Positions 1-9,600 are shown, counted from the first letter of the stretch. The stretch: 21,179 nt of DNA from CAXSDR01 sp964236445 (GCA_964236445.1 CAXSDR010000065.1:1-21179), one strand, 5' to 3'. The notes: generated by a model not told the origin, from the sequence alone. Translations and numbers: made by a program.

Positions 1-39
1 GCGTGAGGCTCTGGGCACGGAGGTGCCGCGAAGTAGCAT
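1..39 (-). CDS. Possible 5' end of an unknown gene (partial, runs off left edge)
   Basis: An ATG on the minus strand at 39-37 is preceded by AAGGGAG (44-50) with a four-base gap. It opens 13 codons reading MLLRGTSVPRASR up to the window edge. The product cannot be recognised from so little. It lies downstream of the LacI-type gene on the same strand but beyond that gene's terminator hairpin, so it would be a separate unit. It could be a chance start codon; the support is only the start and ribosome-binding site. Confidence 0.3.
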   Translation of the reverse strand, partial: MLLRGTSVPRASR

Positions 40-127
40 GGTGCTCCCTTTGAATTAAGTGGATCCGCGTTGGAGACGCGTTGTGGCGACCGAGAGGCCG
101 ACACAGGTGTGGATTCGCGAGGGGACT

Positions 128-163
128 GAAAGGGTCGTCGGCTGGCAGGCCGCCGGCCCTTTC
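128..163 (-). terminator. Terminator-like hairpin after the LacI-type gene
   Basis: Arms 128-142 and 149-163 form a 15-position stem with one G-U wobble and one mismatch around a 6-base loop (143-148). It starts 7 bases beyond the repressor stop codon. No T-tract follows on the minus strand, which is common for terminators in GC-rich actinobacteria. Confidence 0.6.
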
Positions 164-169
164 GACAGG

Positions 170-1186
170 TCAGCCGGTCAGTTGCCTCCCCAGAGACGAC
201 AGTCGGCTCGTTGACTGCCGGACCACGAGTGAGGTCGGCAGCACGCGATGGAGGGGTCCCAGCGCGCCACCGAGGAGCTCGAGGAGCGCGGCAACAGCCT
301 CGTTGCCCACCGCCTCGACGTCCTGGTGCACCGTGGTGAGACCCACAGAAGGTCGCCGCAGCTCCGGCATATCGTCCCACCCGGTCACAGCGATGTCAGA
401 CGGAACGCGAAGTCCCGCGTCGAGGATGGCGTCGATGGCCCCCAAGGCCGTGTGGTCGTTGCCGCCCACGATGCAGTCCGGTCGCTGGGCAAGCAGCTGG
501 CTCGCATGGGCATAGCCACCGGTGTAGGTATAGTCACCGACCGCCACGAGGTCGGGGTCGATCTCGTCGACCCCGCCGAGCGCATCGACGTAGGTGGCGT
601 AGCGCTCGTCGGCGTCGGTGTTGCCGATGGGCCCGCGGATCATCGCGATGCGCCGGTAGCCGCACTCGAGCAGGTGAGCCATGAGCGCACGGGTGCCGGC
701 CACGTTGTCGACGGAGGCAAAGCTGGCACCGGTGCGCGTGGCATGGCGGCCGAGCAGCACGCAGGGCAGGCCGCTGTCGATGATGCTGTCCACCCAGGGG
801 TCCACCTGCGCGACGATCGAGATGATCAGGCCGTCGATCAGACCGCTCATGAACGCCTGCTCGACCGCACTGCCGGGGCGGGTGTGCGAGAGCCACAGCA
901 TCACCGCATGATCGCGGCGCATGGCCGCCGATGTGACGGCACTGACGACCTGCGCGCCGTAGGGATCGCCCTGCAGCCGCTGGGTCGGGAACACCAGGCC
1001 GACGATGCCGGAGCGGCCGGTCGTGAGCGAGCGAGCGGCGACGTTGGGGCGGTAGTCGAGCTCGACGGCCACCCGGCGTACGCGCTCGGCGGTCGGTGCA
1101 CTGATGCGGGGGTCGTTGTTGAGGGCGCGCGACGCGGTCGAGCGGGAGGTGTCGCTCATCCGAGCGACATCAGCCAGTGTTGCCAT
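170..1186 (-). CDS. LacI/GalR-family transcriptional repressor
   Basis: A 338-residue protein of usual LacI-family length. Residues 1-50 hold the helix-turn-helix (TLADVA, STASRALNNDPRIS) followed by the hinge YRPNVAARSL. A periplasmic-binding-protein-like sugar-binding domain fills the rest, with GIVGLVFP near residue 60, GGNDHTALGAIDA and the C-terminal VTGWDDMPELRRPSVGLTTV region. The ATG at 1186 is chosen because GGGAGGTG lies at 1193-1200, about 6-7 bases upstream; an ATG 24 codons further up has no such site and adds a non-homologous leader. The protein should bind a palindromic operator and release it on binding a carbohydrate. The effector cannot be read from the sequence. No sugar transport or hydrolase gene is visible next to it. 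Autoregulation is likely because an operator-like palindrome lies upstream of its promoter. Confidence 0.93.
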   Translation of the reverse strand: MATLADVARMSDTSRSTASRALNNDPRISAPTAERVRRVAVELDYRPNVAARSLTTGRSGIVGLVFPTQRLQGDPYGAQVVSAVTSAAMRRDHAVMLWLSHTRPGSAVEQAFMSGLIDGLIISIVAQVDPWVDSIIDSGLPCVLLGRHATRTGASFASVDNVAGTRALMAHLLECGYRRIAMIRGPIGNTDADERYATYVDALGGVDEIDPDLVAVGDYTYTGGYAHASQLLAQRPDCIVGGNDHTALGAIDAILDAGLRVPSDIAVTGWDDMPELRRPSVGLTTVHQDVEAVGNEAVAALLELLGGALGPLHRVLPTSLVVRQSTSRLSSLGRQLTG

Positions 1187-1244
1187 GTCGAGCACCTCCC
1201 CCAAGTTGGCCGTGCAACCGGTAGCACTGCAACCGGCGACGCAG

Positions 1245-1273
1245 ACGTTAACTGTCACTGTCGACTAAGACAA
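1245..1273 (-). promoter_or_regulatory. Candidate sigma-70 promoter of the LacI-type gene
   Basis: On the minus strand TTGTCT (1273-1268) and TAACGT (1250-1245) are separated by 17 bases. This fits a TTGACA/TANNNT promoter with 4 of 6 matches at -35. Transcription would start near 1238 and give a leader of about 50 bases carrying the ribosome-binding site. Confidence 0.5.
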
Positions 1274-1324
1274 GATTCTGCGCAGCCAGGATCGATCACG
1301 ATCTGGTCACGCTTGGGAAGGGTG

Positions 1325-1338
1325 GGAAAACGCTTTCC
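1325..1338. promoter_or_regulatory. LacI-type operator palindrome
   Basis: GGAAAACGCTTTCC is a 14-bp palindrome with 12 of 14 symmetric positions and the central CG typical of LacI-family operators. It lies about 50 bp upstream of the candidate -35 box. A weaker second site sharing AAACGCTT is centred 28 bp further out (CG at 1359-1360). It is probably bound by the adjacent repressor; that assignment is inference. Confidence 0.55.
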
Positions 1339-1382
1339 GACCCTGTGACGTGCCTAAACGCTTCCGGTTGCGCCTCGGGCGG

Positions 1383-2324
1383 CTAACGCCAGGTGTCCTC
1401 GCCGGGGAGCTCCTCGCCGTACCACGCCTCGATGAGGCGCCGGGCGATGGACACGACGGGAGGCAGTCGCAGCTCTCCGGAGCGCAGCTGTTCGGCGAGG
1501 TCATGCCTGGTCAGCCAGCGCGCCTCCGCGATCTCCTCGCCGTCGACGCGGATGGCCGTTGTGAGTGCGGTGGCCGTGAATCCGAGCATCAGCGAAGCCG
1601 GGAACGGCCACGGCTGGCTGCCTTCATAGGCGACATCGGTGACGACGACGCCGACCTCTTCAGCGACCTCTCGGCGTACGGCAGCCTCCAGCGACTCCCC
1701 TGGTTCGACGAAGCCCGCGAGCGTGGAGAAGCGCCGTTCCGGCCAGCCGGCCTGACGGCCGAGCAGGAGGCGGTCGTCGGCGTCGACCACCGCCATGATC
1801 ACGGCGGCGTCGGTGCGGGGATAGTGCTGGCTGGCGTCGGCAGTGCACTCGCGTACGTGCCCGCCGGCGACGATGCGGGTCGGCGCCCCGCAGCGCGGGC
1901 AGTGCGTGTGCGTTGCGTGCCAGGCGGCCAGCGCCGTGGCGTTGACGGCGATGCCGGTGTCGCGGGCCGGCAGCAGCGCCCCCACTTCGCGCAGGGTGCT
2001 GGTGCCTGCGGGATCTGCATCTGCATCGGGCTCGTCGGGCGGGAGCAGCGCGAAGTAGGCGACGGCATCGGCATCGACGCCGAGGAACAACGCCCTGGTG
2101 AGGTCGGCGTCGGTCGTGCCGGTGAGACGCAGGCCGGTCGCATCGTCGGCCAGCCGCTCGACGGGGAAGCGCGCCGCGGTCGCCAGACGCAGGAGCCTCG
2201 AGCGAGGGTCGTGCCATGCCGTGGCGAGCAGCTCTGGTTCGGTGCGCCACTCGGCCCGGCGGTCCAGCTCGGCCCGGGCCAGGAAGAGATTCCCGCTGAC
2301 TCTGGAGGAGCTCGGGGAGCGCAT
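1383..2324 (-). CDS. nudC: NAD(H) pyrophosphatase NudC (Nudix hydrolase)
   Basis: A 313-residue protein that should hydrolyse NADH/NAD to nicotinamide mononucleotide plus AMP; NudC enzymes also remove NAD caps from RNA. Residues 1-135 form the variable N-terminal domain. The zinc-ribbon region follows with C142, C145 and C160; the expected fourth Cys is absent (D163 or H167 lies nearby). The Nudix box G204-x5-E210-x7-R218-E-V-x-E-E-x-G is intact, and the NudC signature SQPWPFPAS follows at 236-244. The ATG at 2324 is chosen because an AGGCT-type -10 box (TAGGCT) sits 8 bases upstream; the longer open frame upstream is antisense to the divergent gene. In mycobacteria nudC lies near adnAB, as here. 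Confidence 0.93.
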   Translation of the reverse strand: MRSPSSSRVSGNLFLARAELDRRAEWRTEPELLATAWHDPRSRLLRLATAARFPVERLADDATGLRLTGTTDADLTRALFLGVDADAVAYFALLPPDEPDADADPAGTSTLREVGALLPARDTGIAVNATALAAWHATHTHCPRCGAPTRIVAGGHVRECTADASQHYPRTDAAVIMAVVDADDRLLLGRQAGWPERRFSTLAGFVEPGESLEAAVRREVAEEVGVVVTDVAYEGSQPWPFPASLMLGFTATALTTAIRVDGEEIAEARWLTRHDLAEQLRSGELRLPPVVSIARRLIEAWYGEELPGEDTWR

Positions 2325-2332
2325 GACTCCCG

Positions 2333-2338
2333 AGCCTA
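2333..2338 (-). promoter_or_regulatory. -10 box TAGGCT of nudC (near-leaderless)
   Basis: TAGGCT on the minus strand lies 8 bases before the nudC ATG. It fits TANNNT and predicts a transcript starting at or within a base or two of the start codon. No clear -35 box is seen. Confidence 0.45.
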
Positions 2339-2381
2339 TGTGTCCCGATTGCGCGAGAATGCGCTGGTCGAGCGCGGCGGG

Positions 2382-2387
2382 TAGCGT
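2382..2387 (+). promoter_or_regulatory. -10 box TAGCGT of the EEP-fold gene (leaderless)
   Basis: TAGCGT fits TANNNT and ends 6 bases before the GTG start at 2394, with no ribosome-binding site between. This predicts a leaderless transcript. No convincing -35 box is seen. Confidence 0.4.
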
Positions 2388-2393
2388 CACATC

Positions 2394-3263
2394 GTGGCTC
2401 GGCTGCGGCTCGCGACCGCCAACCTGCTCCACGGCATGACCCTGGGTCCCGCCGACGCCGAGACGCTTGCGGACCCCTCCGGTGTCGCTCTGCGCGCCGC
2501 AATGGCTGCGCTCGACGCCGACGTCATCGGGCTGCAGGAGGTCGACAACAACCAGCCCCGCTCCGCCGGTGTCGACCAGACCCGGGAGGCGGCCCTTGCG
2601 CTGGGAGCGGGGTGGTGGCGGTTCGTGCCCTCGGTGCGCGGCACACCCGGTCCGGTGCGGACGTGGCAGCCGGCGAGGGTCCAGGACGAACGAATCGGCG
2701 GGGACGTCGCCGGCGAGCAGGTGGCGGGTGGCGGCTGCGACGTGACGACGTACGGCGTGGGGCTGGTCTCGCGCCTGCCTGTGACTCGATGGGTGGTGCG
2801 CCGGTTCTCCGCCGCCCCCGCGCGCCTGCCGCTGCTCGTTCCCGACGGCCGCGGGGCGCGGGTCATGCTCATCCCCGATGAGCCGCGGGTCGCGGTCGGA
2901 GCGGTGATCGCCGGGCCGGAAGGGCCGTTCTCGGTCGTGAACGCGCACCTGTCTTTCGTCCCGGGATTCAACGCCCACCAGCTGCGGTCGATCGTGCGAT
3001 GGGCCCGTGCGGAGCTGCCTGCGCCGCGGTTCCTCGTCGGAGACCTCAACCTGCCCGGCTCGCTGCCTACCATCCTGAGCGGTTGGACGCAGCTGGCCCG
3101 CGCGGCGACCTATCCGGCACATGCGCCCAAAGTGCAGTTCGACCATGTCCTCGGCGACGGACTCGGTGGATGGTCGGTCGGGTCGGCAACCGCGCGGGCC
3201 ATGGCGATCTCGGACCACTGCGCGCTCGTGGTCGACCTCGTCTCAGGAGCTGCCGCTCGGTGA
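2394..3263 (+). CDS. Endonuclease/exonuclease/phosphatase (EEP) family hydrolase
   Basis: A 289-residue soluble protein of the DNase I-like metal-dependent phosphoesterase fold. The canonical residues are present in order: N10 in LATANLLHG, E49 in GLQEVD, the NAHLS segment, GDLN, FDHVL, and SDH at 273-275, so it should be catalytically competent. Whether the substrate is DNA, a phospholipid or a small phosphate ester cannot be told. No signal peptide or membrane segment is visible, so it is probably cytoplasmic. The GTG at 2394 is chosen for the TAGCGT box 6 bases upstream; there is no Shine-Dalgarno sequence. It is divergent from nudC, and its last 21 bases overlap the 3' end of adnB on the opposite strand. 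I do not recall this gene from the mycobacterial version of the neighbourhood. Confidence 0.88.
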   Translation: MARLRLATANLLHGMTLGPADAETLADPSGVALRAAMAALDADVIGLQEVDNNQPRSAGVDQTREAALALGAGWWRFVPSVRGTPGPVRTWQPARVQDERIGGDVAGEQVAGGGCDVTTYGVGLVSRLPVTRWVVRRFSAAPARLPLLVPDGRGARVMLIPDEPRVAVGAVIAGPEGPFSVVNAHLSFVPGFNAHQLRSIVRWARAELPAPRFLVGDLNLPGSLPTILSGWTQLARAATYPAHAPKVQFDHVLGDGLGGWSVGSATARAMAISDHCALVVDLVSGAAAR

Positions 3264-6200
3264 TGGCGACGCCGCAGAGGTGTTGGGCCGAGCTGCAGTC
3301 GTCGCTGACGACATCGGCGTGAGGTCGATCGCCGGGTCTGCCAGGCGACGGGAGCGGCCGGGATCTGTGAGTAGCCGCCCGAGCTCGAGGCGGTCGGGCA
3401 GCGCGCCGGGACGCACCACGAGGCCCGAGCGGACGTAGACGAAGCTCGCAGTCACGTCGGCGGGGTTTACTCCGGCGAGCTCCGCCCAGGCGAGCTGGTA
3501 GATCGCGAGCTGTAGCGGGTCGGCGTGCTCGTTGCCCGTCTTCCAGTCGACGACCTCGTAGCGACCGAGTGCGTCACGGTAGACGGCGTCGATGCGCCCG
3601 CGGATGATTCGCCCACCGAGATAGAGCTCGAAGGGTGCCTCGAGGATGTGGGGCGCCAGCGATGCGTAGGAGGTGCGCAGGAATGCGGCCTGCAGCTCTG
3701 CAAGATCGGCGTCGCCCATCGCCTCGTCGGCCGCGCCGGGAAGATCCTGGGGATCGAGCAGGGGCTGAGCCCCGAAGCGCGACTCGACCCAGGCGTGGAA
3801 CTCCGTGCCACGCCGGGCAGCCGGTGCCGGCCGCCTGGGCAGCGGCCGCGCCAGCTCGCGGGCGAGCCCGTCGGGGTCGGCGGCGAGACGCATCAGCTGT
3901 GACGCCGACAGGCTCGTGGGGACTTCCACGTCGAGGTGACGACGTCGATCGCGACGCAGCTCCTCGAGGAGCACCGTGGCGTCGCGCTCCCAGGCCCTCG
4001 CGACCTCCTGCTCCTGGGCGGTGAGGGCCACGTCGGGCGCACCAGCCGGCTGCGGCGGACCGGAGACCTCGGGCGCACCAGGTCGGTCGGTTCGGGCTGT
4101 CACCGCGGCGTCCGCGCCGATCTCGTGCTCTGCCTGCAGCAGCTCGTGGACCCGGGCGGCGATCACCCGGCGCCCACGCAGCGCGACGGGCTCGAGCGGC
4201 GCAGGAAACGCCCACTCCCCCGGTGCGCGTGCCAGCACTGGGCTGGTCGCACCGGCCTGCGGATCCGCGGCCCACGCGACGACCGTGCCCGCGCCGGGCG
4301 GCCCTGCGGTGCAGTGCTCCCGGATAGTGAGTAGGTAGTCGGAGGGGCCCCGCGGCTTCTTCTGGGTCGGTCCCCACCAGTGCCCCGTCGCGACGAGCGA
4401 CCGCCTGGCGCGGGTGACGGCGACATAACCGAGTCGTCGTTCCTCCAGCTCGGCCCGGGTCTTCTCCGAGCTCACGTAGGACTTCAGGCCGGCACCGGTC
4501 CACTCGGTGACGTCGGGCAGGTCCTCGGCATCACCGCGAAGTGCCGTCGGCAGGACGTGGCCGTTGCTGGTCCATCGAGGCGCCGCCCGGATGCTGGGGA
4601 AGACACCGCGGGTGAGGTCAGGGACGACGACGACATCCCACTCGAGCCCCTTGGCCTTGTGAGCCGTGAGCAGCTTGACCGAGTCGCCCGTCGTCGGCGC
4701 CGCCGTCTCGAGACCACGTTCGTAGTCGTCGGCCGCGCGCAGAAATGCCAGGAAGGACCGTGGTGACGCGTTTCCGTCGAGGTCGCTGAACGAGGCGGCC
4801 ACGTCGAGAAAGGCGGACAGCCCGTCCCCGCGCGACCGATGCTCGCCCGCCTGCGTCGCCAGCTCGACGTCGAGCCCGGTTGTGGCCACCACGCGCTGGA
4901 TCACGTCGAGGAGCGGGTCCGTCAGGCCGCGCCTCAGGTGCGCGAGCTCACGGGCGATGGCGGCGAACCGCACCCGGGCTTCGTCACTGATGCCGATGCC
5001 GGCTCCGGCAGCGCGGCCCTCGCGCGCGATGTGCTCCACGGCTTCGAGCAGCGAGACCACGTCGGCGGGATCGGTGCCGCCGACGGCCAGCTCGAGCGCC
5101 CCGTCGACGTCACCACCGGGCAGGGAGGTGTGGGCGTCTGCGTCGGTGGAGACCATGGCGCGGGCACGGCGGCCGAGAAGCGCGAGGTCGCGGGAACCTA
5201 TGCGCCACCGGGGCCCGCTGAGCAGGCGCAGCAGGGCGGCGTTGGCAGTCGGGTCGATGAGGACTTCGAGCACGGCGACGACGTCAGCGACCTCCGGCAG
5301 CGCAAGCAACCCACCCAGCCCCACGACCTCGACCGGGATGTCGCGCGAGGTCAGCGCCTCGTGCAGAGCGGCGAAGTCGCTGCGGGCCCGGACCAGGACG
5401 GCGATCTCCCCCGGCGCAGTGCCATCGCCGATCTCCGCGCGCACCCGGTCGGCGACCCACGAGATCTCCTCGTCATAGGTCTCGAAGAGAGCGCACTCGG
5501 TGTGACCGGAGTCGGCCTTCTCGGCGCAGGCGACCAGCGGGTCCACGCCGTGGCGCACATGCAGGGCGGAGGCCAGCACGTTGGCGAGGGCCAGCAGCCA
5601 CCCGCCGCTGCGACGGTTCTCCACGAGGGCGTAGCGAGGCGCGGGGCGACCGTCGCTGCGCTCGAAGTGCTGGGGAAAGTCGTCGAGGTTCGCCACGGAA
5701 GCCCCCCGCCACCCGTAGATCGCCTGGCAGGGGTCCCCCACCGCCGTGACCGGATGCCCGCCACCGAACAGACCCACCAGGGTGCGCCGCTGCGCCACCG
5801 AGGTGTCTTGGTATTCGTCGAGCAGCACGACGCGGAACCGCTCCCGCTCCACCGCCCCGACGTCGGGGCACTCCTGCGCCAATCTCGCCGCGAGGGCCGT
5901 CTGGTCGCCGAAGTCGACGAGATCACGCAGCCGCTTCTGCTCGCGGTAGGCCTCGACCAGCCCCAGCAGCTCACGCCGCTTGCGCGCCGACGACGCGACG
6001 AGGAGGACGTCTTTGGTCGGCTTGTCCAGGTCGGCGAGGTCGGCGAGCTCGGCGATCAGCGCGTCGTCGAAGGCACGGAGCTCGTCTGGGCTGACGAGAT
6101 GCTCGGCGAGTTCGCCGTCGAGGGAGAGCAGGTCGTCGACGAGACTCGGCAGGGTCTTGTCGAGCGAGGTGAAGGGCCCCCGGGCCTGCCGCAGCACCCG

Positions 6201-6623
6201 CTCCGCCAGCTGGAAACGGGTGGCATCGGCGAGGAGCCGCGCCGAGGGCTCCACGCCCAGGCGCAGACCATGCTCTTGGACGAGTCGGCCGGCGTAGGCG
6301 TGATAGGTCGAGACCGTCGGAAGGTCGTCGTCGTCGGCGCCAGGGCCGCCCAGCTGGCGCAGCGCGGCACGCACCCGCGCGGCGAGCTCACCGGCGGCCT
6401 TGTTGGTGAACGTCAGGCCGAGCACCTGCTCCGGCTGGACCTGACCGCTGCCCACGAGCCACACCACGCGCGCGGCCATCACCGTCGTCTTGCCCGACCC
6501 GGCACCGGCGACGACGACTGCGGGTTCGAGTGGTGACGTCGCAGCCAGGAGCTGGGACTGGCTGAACGGCACGCCCAACACCTCGCGCAGCTGTTCTGGC
6601 CGGCGCAGCGTCGTGCCGCTCAC
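3243..6623 (-). CDS. adnB: AdnB subunit of the AdnAB helicase-nuclease
   Basis: A 1126-residue SF1A motor fused to a RecB-type nuclease. With AdnA it should form the heterodimer that unwinds and resects double-strand DNA ends for recombination. Motor motifs in order: Walker A AGSGKTT (K45), TFTNKAA, TYHAYAG, Walker B LLDEYQDT, GDPCQAIYGWRGAS, TAHKAKGLEWDVVVVPD and YVAVTRARR. The C-terminal nuclease has RGTEFHAWVE, GRIDAVY (D1012), VVDWKTG (D1026, K1028) and QLAIYQ, so both motor and nuclease look intact. The GTG at 6623 is chosen because it overlaps the adnA TGA as GTGA, the usual translational coupling; an ATG 18 codons upstream would overlap adnA by 58 bases. The last 20 or so residues are a Ser/Thr/Pro-rich tail outside the nuclease fold. 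Mycobacterial AdnB is about 1100 residues, so length agrees. Confidence 0.93.
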   Translation of the reverse strand: MSGTTLRRPEQLREVLGVPFSQSQLLAATSPLEPAVVVAGAGSGKTTVMAARVVWLVGSGQVQPEQVLGLTFTNKAAGELAARVRAALRQLGGPGADDDDLPTVSTYHAYAGRLVQEHGLRLGVEPSARLLADATRFQLAERVLRQARGPFTSLDKTLPSLVDDLLSLDGELAEHLVSPDELRAFDDALIAELADLADLDKPTKDVLLVASSARKRRELLGLVEAYREQKRLRDLVDFGDQTALAARLAQECPDVGAVERERFRVVLLDEYQDTSVAQRRTLVGLFGGGHPVTAVGDPCQAIYGWRGASVANLDDFPQHFERSDGRPAPRYALVENRRSGGWLLALANVLASALHVRHGVDPLVACAEKADSGHTECALFETYDEEISWVADRVRAEIGDGTAPGEIAVLVRARSDFAALHEALTSRDIPVEVVGLGGLLALPEVADVVAVLEVLIDPTANAALLRLLSGPRWRIGSRDLALLGRRARAMVSTDADAHTSLPGGDVDGALELAVGGTDPADVVSLLEAVEHIAREGRAAGAGIGISDEARVRFAAIARELAHLRRGLTDPLLDVIQRVVATTGLDVELATQAGEHRSRGDGLSAFLDVAASFSDLDGNASPRSFLAFLRAADDYERGLETAAPTTGDSVKLLTAHKAKGLEWDVVVVPDLTRGVFPSIRAAPRWTSNGHVLPTALRGDAEDLPDVTEWTGAGLKSYVSSEKTRAELEERRLGYVAVTRARRSLVATGHWWGPTQKKPRGPSDYLLTIREHCTAGPPGAGTVVAWAADPQAGATSPVLARAPGEWAFPAPLEPVALRGRRVIAARVHELLQAEHEIGADAAVTARTDRPGAPEVSGPPQPAGAPDVALTAQEQEVARAWERDATVLLEELRRDRRRHLDVEVPTSLSASQLMRLAADPDGLARELARPLPRRPAPAARRGTEFHAWVESRFGAQPLLDPQDLPGAADEAMGDADLAELQAAFLRTSYASLAPHILEAPFELYLGGRIIRGRIDAVYRDALGRYEVVDWKTGNEHADPLQLAIYQLAWAELAGVNPADVTASFVYVRSGLVVRPGALPDRLELGRLLTDPGRSRRLADPAIDLTPMSSATTAARPNTSAASPSPSGSS

Positions 6624-9600
6624 GCGAGCACCCCATGGCCTTCCGGCCGAGCAGGACAGGTGCGGCGATAGACGCACCGGTCGCAGGTCTCGTTGGTCAC
6701 GGGTGCGAAGTCCTCGTCACGCATGCGTCGAGCCGCCTCGCCCAGGGCGATGTCGACCCAGGTCACGCCGGCCTCGTCAGGTGTCGGCACCGGCTGCGTC
6801 TGCGTCTTGGGCTCGTCGGCACGCTTGCTGCCGGCGGGCAACCTGAGGTGCACGAGCTGGGCACCCCCCGGCTCGCGCGTCGCGCCGGGCACGTCGTCGA
6901 AGGCGCCGGCTGCAACGGCGGTCTGGTAGACCCCGAGCTGCGGGTGGGCCGCCAGGACGTCGCCGGACAGGGGAGATCTTCCTGTCTTGAAGTCGACGAC
7001 ATAGACGCGGCCCTGGGCGTCCACCTCCAGCCGGTCGGCCGAACCGCGCAAGGTGACGGGGCCGGTCGGGGTCGCCACCTCGACCTCGAACGCGACCTCG
7101 CTCCCCAGCAGTCCGCGGCCCCGGGACTGAGCGGACGTGTGCCAGGTCAGGAGGCGCTCGACCGCGTCATAGGCCTGTCGCCGCTGCTGCTCCGACTGCC
7201 ATGGCGCATCGAAAGCCAGTCTGGACCAGACGGCGTCGATGCAGGCGTTCAGGGTCGTCGCGTCCGGCGGCAACGCACCCCGCGCCACCTCGTCGGCCAG
7301 CACGTGCAGCACGCTGCCGAAACTCACCGCCGACGACCTCGTCACGTCGGCATGGACCTCGTGGGAGAGGAACCAGCGCAGCGGGCACTGGGTCAGTCCG
7401 GTGAGAGCGGAGCCCGACAGCCTGACCGGAGCAGCGCCGTCGCGCAGCGGCTGCCCGGGATCGGTGACGTCGAGCATCCCCCACCATGCGTCCGGGTGCG
7501 CCGAAGGCACCAGCACCCTGCCGTGGTCGTCGCGCGCCGTTGCGAGCTCGGCGAGTCGGGCCACGGCCTCGTCGACGAGCGCCGGCGAGCTCCTCGGGTC
7601 GACGGCGATGCGCCTGAGCTCGGCAACCAAGGGCCCCACGGCGAGGGGTCGGGCCCGGCGGCGGCGCAGCGAGACGACCTCGACCCCGAGCTCGGCCAAG
7701 AAGCGCGAGGGGCGCTCACCGTCGTCCTCGCCGGAGTCGACGGCGCTCACGACGAGTCGCCGGCGGGCGCGCGTGACGGCAACGTAGAACAGCCGACGCT
7801 CCTCGGCAAGCAGCTCGACGAACCCGGGCGGCTCGACGAGACCCCCACGTCCCAGCCGGTCGGGCTCGAGCAGCGACCCACGGCGGCGCAGATCGGGCCA
7901 GACGCCCTCCTGCACGCCGGGCACGACCACGACGTCCCACTCCAGCCCCTTGGCTCGGTGTGCGGTGAGGACGCGCACGGCGTCACGCTGACCACTGCCG
8001 TCACCCCGCACGCCGGACACCCCTCGTTCGGAAGCGGGATGTCCCGGGATCTCCTCAGCCTCGAGCTCGGCCAGCAGGTCCAGGGCACCGATCGCGCCTC
8101 GCCGAAGACCAGCGCGCGAGACGGTGTCGAACAGCGCGCACACCGCGTCGAGGTCACGGTCGGCGGCGCGCCCGGAAGCACCACCCTCGTCGGAGCTGCG
8201 CTGCAGCCGCGCCGACCAGTCGGTGCCCTCCCACAGCAGCCACAGCGCATCCTGCGCAGCCCCCCCCTCGGCCAGCAGTGTGCCGACCCGGGCAAGCAGC
8301 AGCCCGAGGGCACGGACGCGGCCTGCCACGCGCTGGTCCGCCGCCACCAGGCGAGCAGGCTGGGCGAGCGCGTCGCGCAGCGCCTCGGCGGATGGCACGG
8401 GGGCGGCGCCTGCCTCACGGTCCTGCGTCCGCAGCTCGCGGGCGAGAGCGCGGAGGTCGCTCGGATCGACCGCCGCCAGAGGCGACGCGAGCAGCGCCGC
8501 AGCAACCTCCTCGGTGAGGTGGTCCTCGACTCTCGATGCAGGGGGCCAGGTCTCGTCGCCGGCGGCCCGCGCGCGGAGCACCTCGCGACTGGCCGCCACC
8601 CGCAACCCGGTGAGCAACGGCACGACCGCGGGCTCCCGCGCCAGCGGCAGCTCGTCGCCGGCGACCTCGACCGGCACTCCGGCCGCGCCGAGGACGCGGC
8701 GCACGAGCGGCACGGACCGCCGCCCGGACCGCACCAGCACGGCCATCGACGACCACGCGATGCCGTCCTCGAGGTGCGCGCGCCGCAGCACGTCGGCGAC
8801 GTCCTCCAGCTCTGCCCCGGTCGAAGGGTGCAGCCGCACGTCGATCGTGCCGTGCTCGGCGTCGACGGGTGTGAGGGCCCGGTGCTCGGCAACGCGCTCG
8901 CGAGGCAGTGCCCGCACCGGCATGCGCGAGGTCAAGGCGCGGCTCGCGGCGAGCAACGAGGCACCGGCGCGGCGAGAGCGGCGCAGCGTGAGCACCGGCG
9001 CACGCGAACCGTCGAGGCGCACGAACCTGCCGGGGAACTCGAGGAGGGCCCCGACGTCGGCACCGCGGAACGCGTAGATCGACTGGTCGGGGTCGCCCAC
9101 GGCGACGAGGTGACGTCCCTGCCCGGCGAGCGCCTGCAGCAGGCGCTCCTGGGCCGGGTCGATGTCCTGGTATTCATCGACGAAGACGGCGGCCCAACGA
9201 CGGCGGAGGCGCTCACGGACAGCTGGCGTCTCAGCGATGAGCACGGCGCGGTGCACCACCTCGGCATAGTCGACGACGCCGCGCGAGTCGAGCACGTCGA
9301 GGTAGTCGGCGAGGAAGTCTGCCACCGCGGCCCAGGAGTCTCGCCCGTTCTGCCAGGCCAGCAGGGCGAGGTCCTCCGGATCGAGCCCCAGCTCGCGTGC
9401 CCGGGCCATGACGGAGCGGATCTCCTCGACCAGCCCCCGGGTGCCCATCGCAGCACGCATCGCGGCGGGCCACGCCACCGAACCCACGCCGAGAGCCGAC
9501 CCGCCGAGCAGGTCACGCACGACGGCGTCCTGCTCCGGCCCGCTGAGCAGGCGCAGCGGTGCACCGAAGTCGTCCGGGGACTGCTCGGCGCGTACCAGCG

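Noticed and set aside
2325..3218. Upstream extension of the nudC frame by about 300 codons
   Set aside because: The extension is antisense to the EEP gene, whose catalytic residues are complete, and NudC homology begins near 2324.
4839..6536. Plus-strand open frame of 565 codons
   Set aside because: Antisense shadow of adnB; composition is rich in Arg, His and Gly with no motif.
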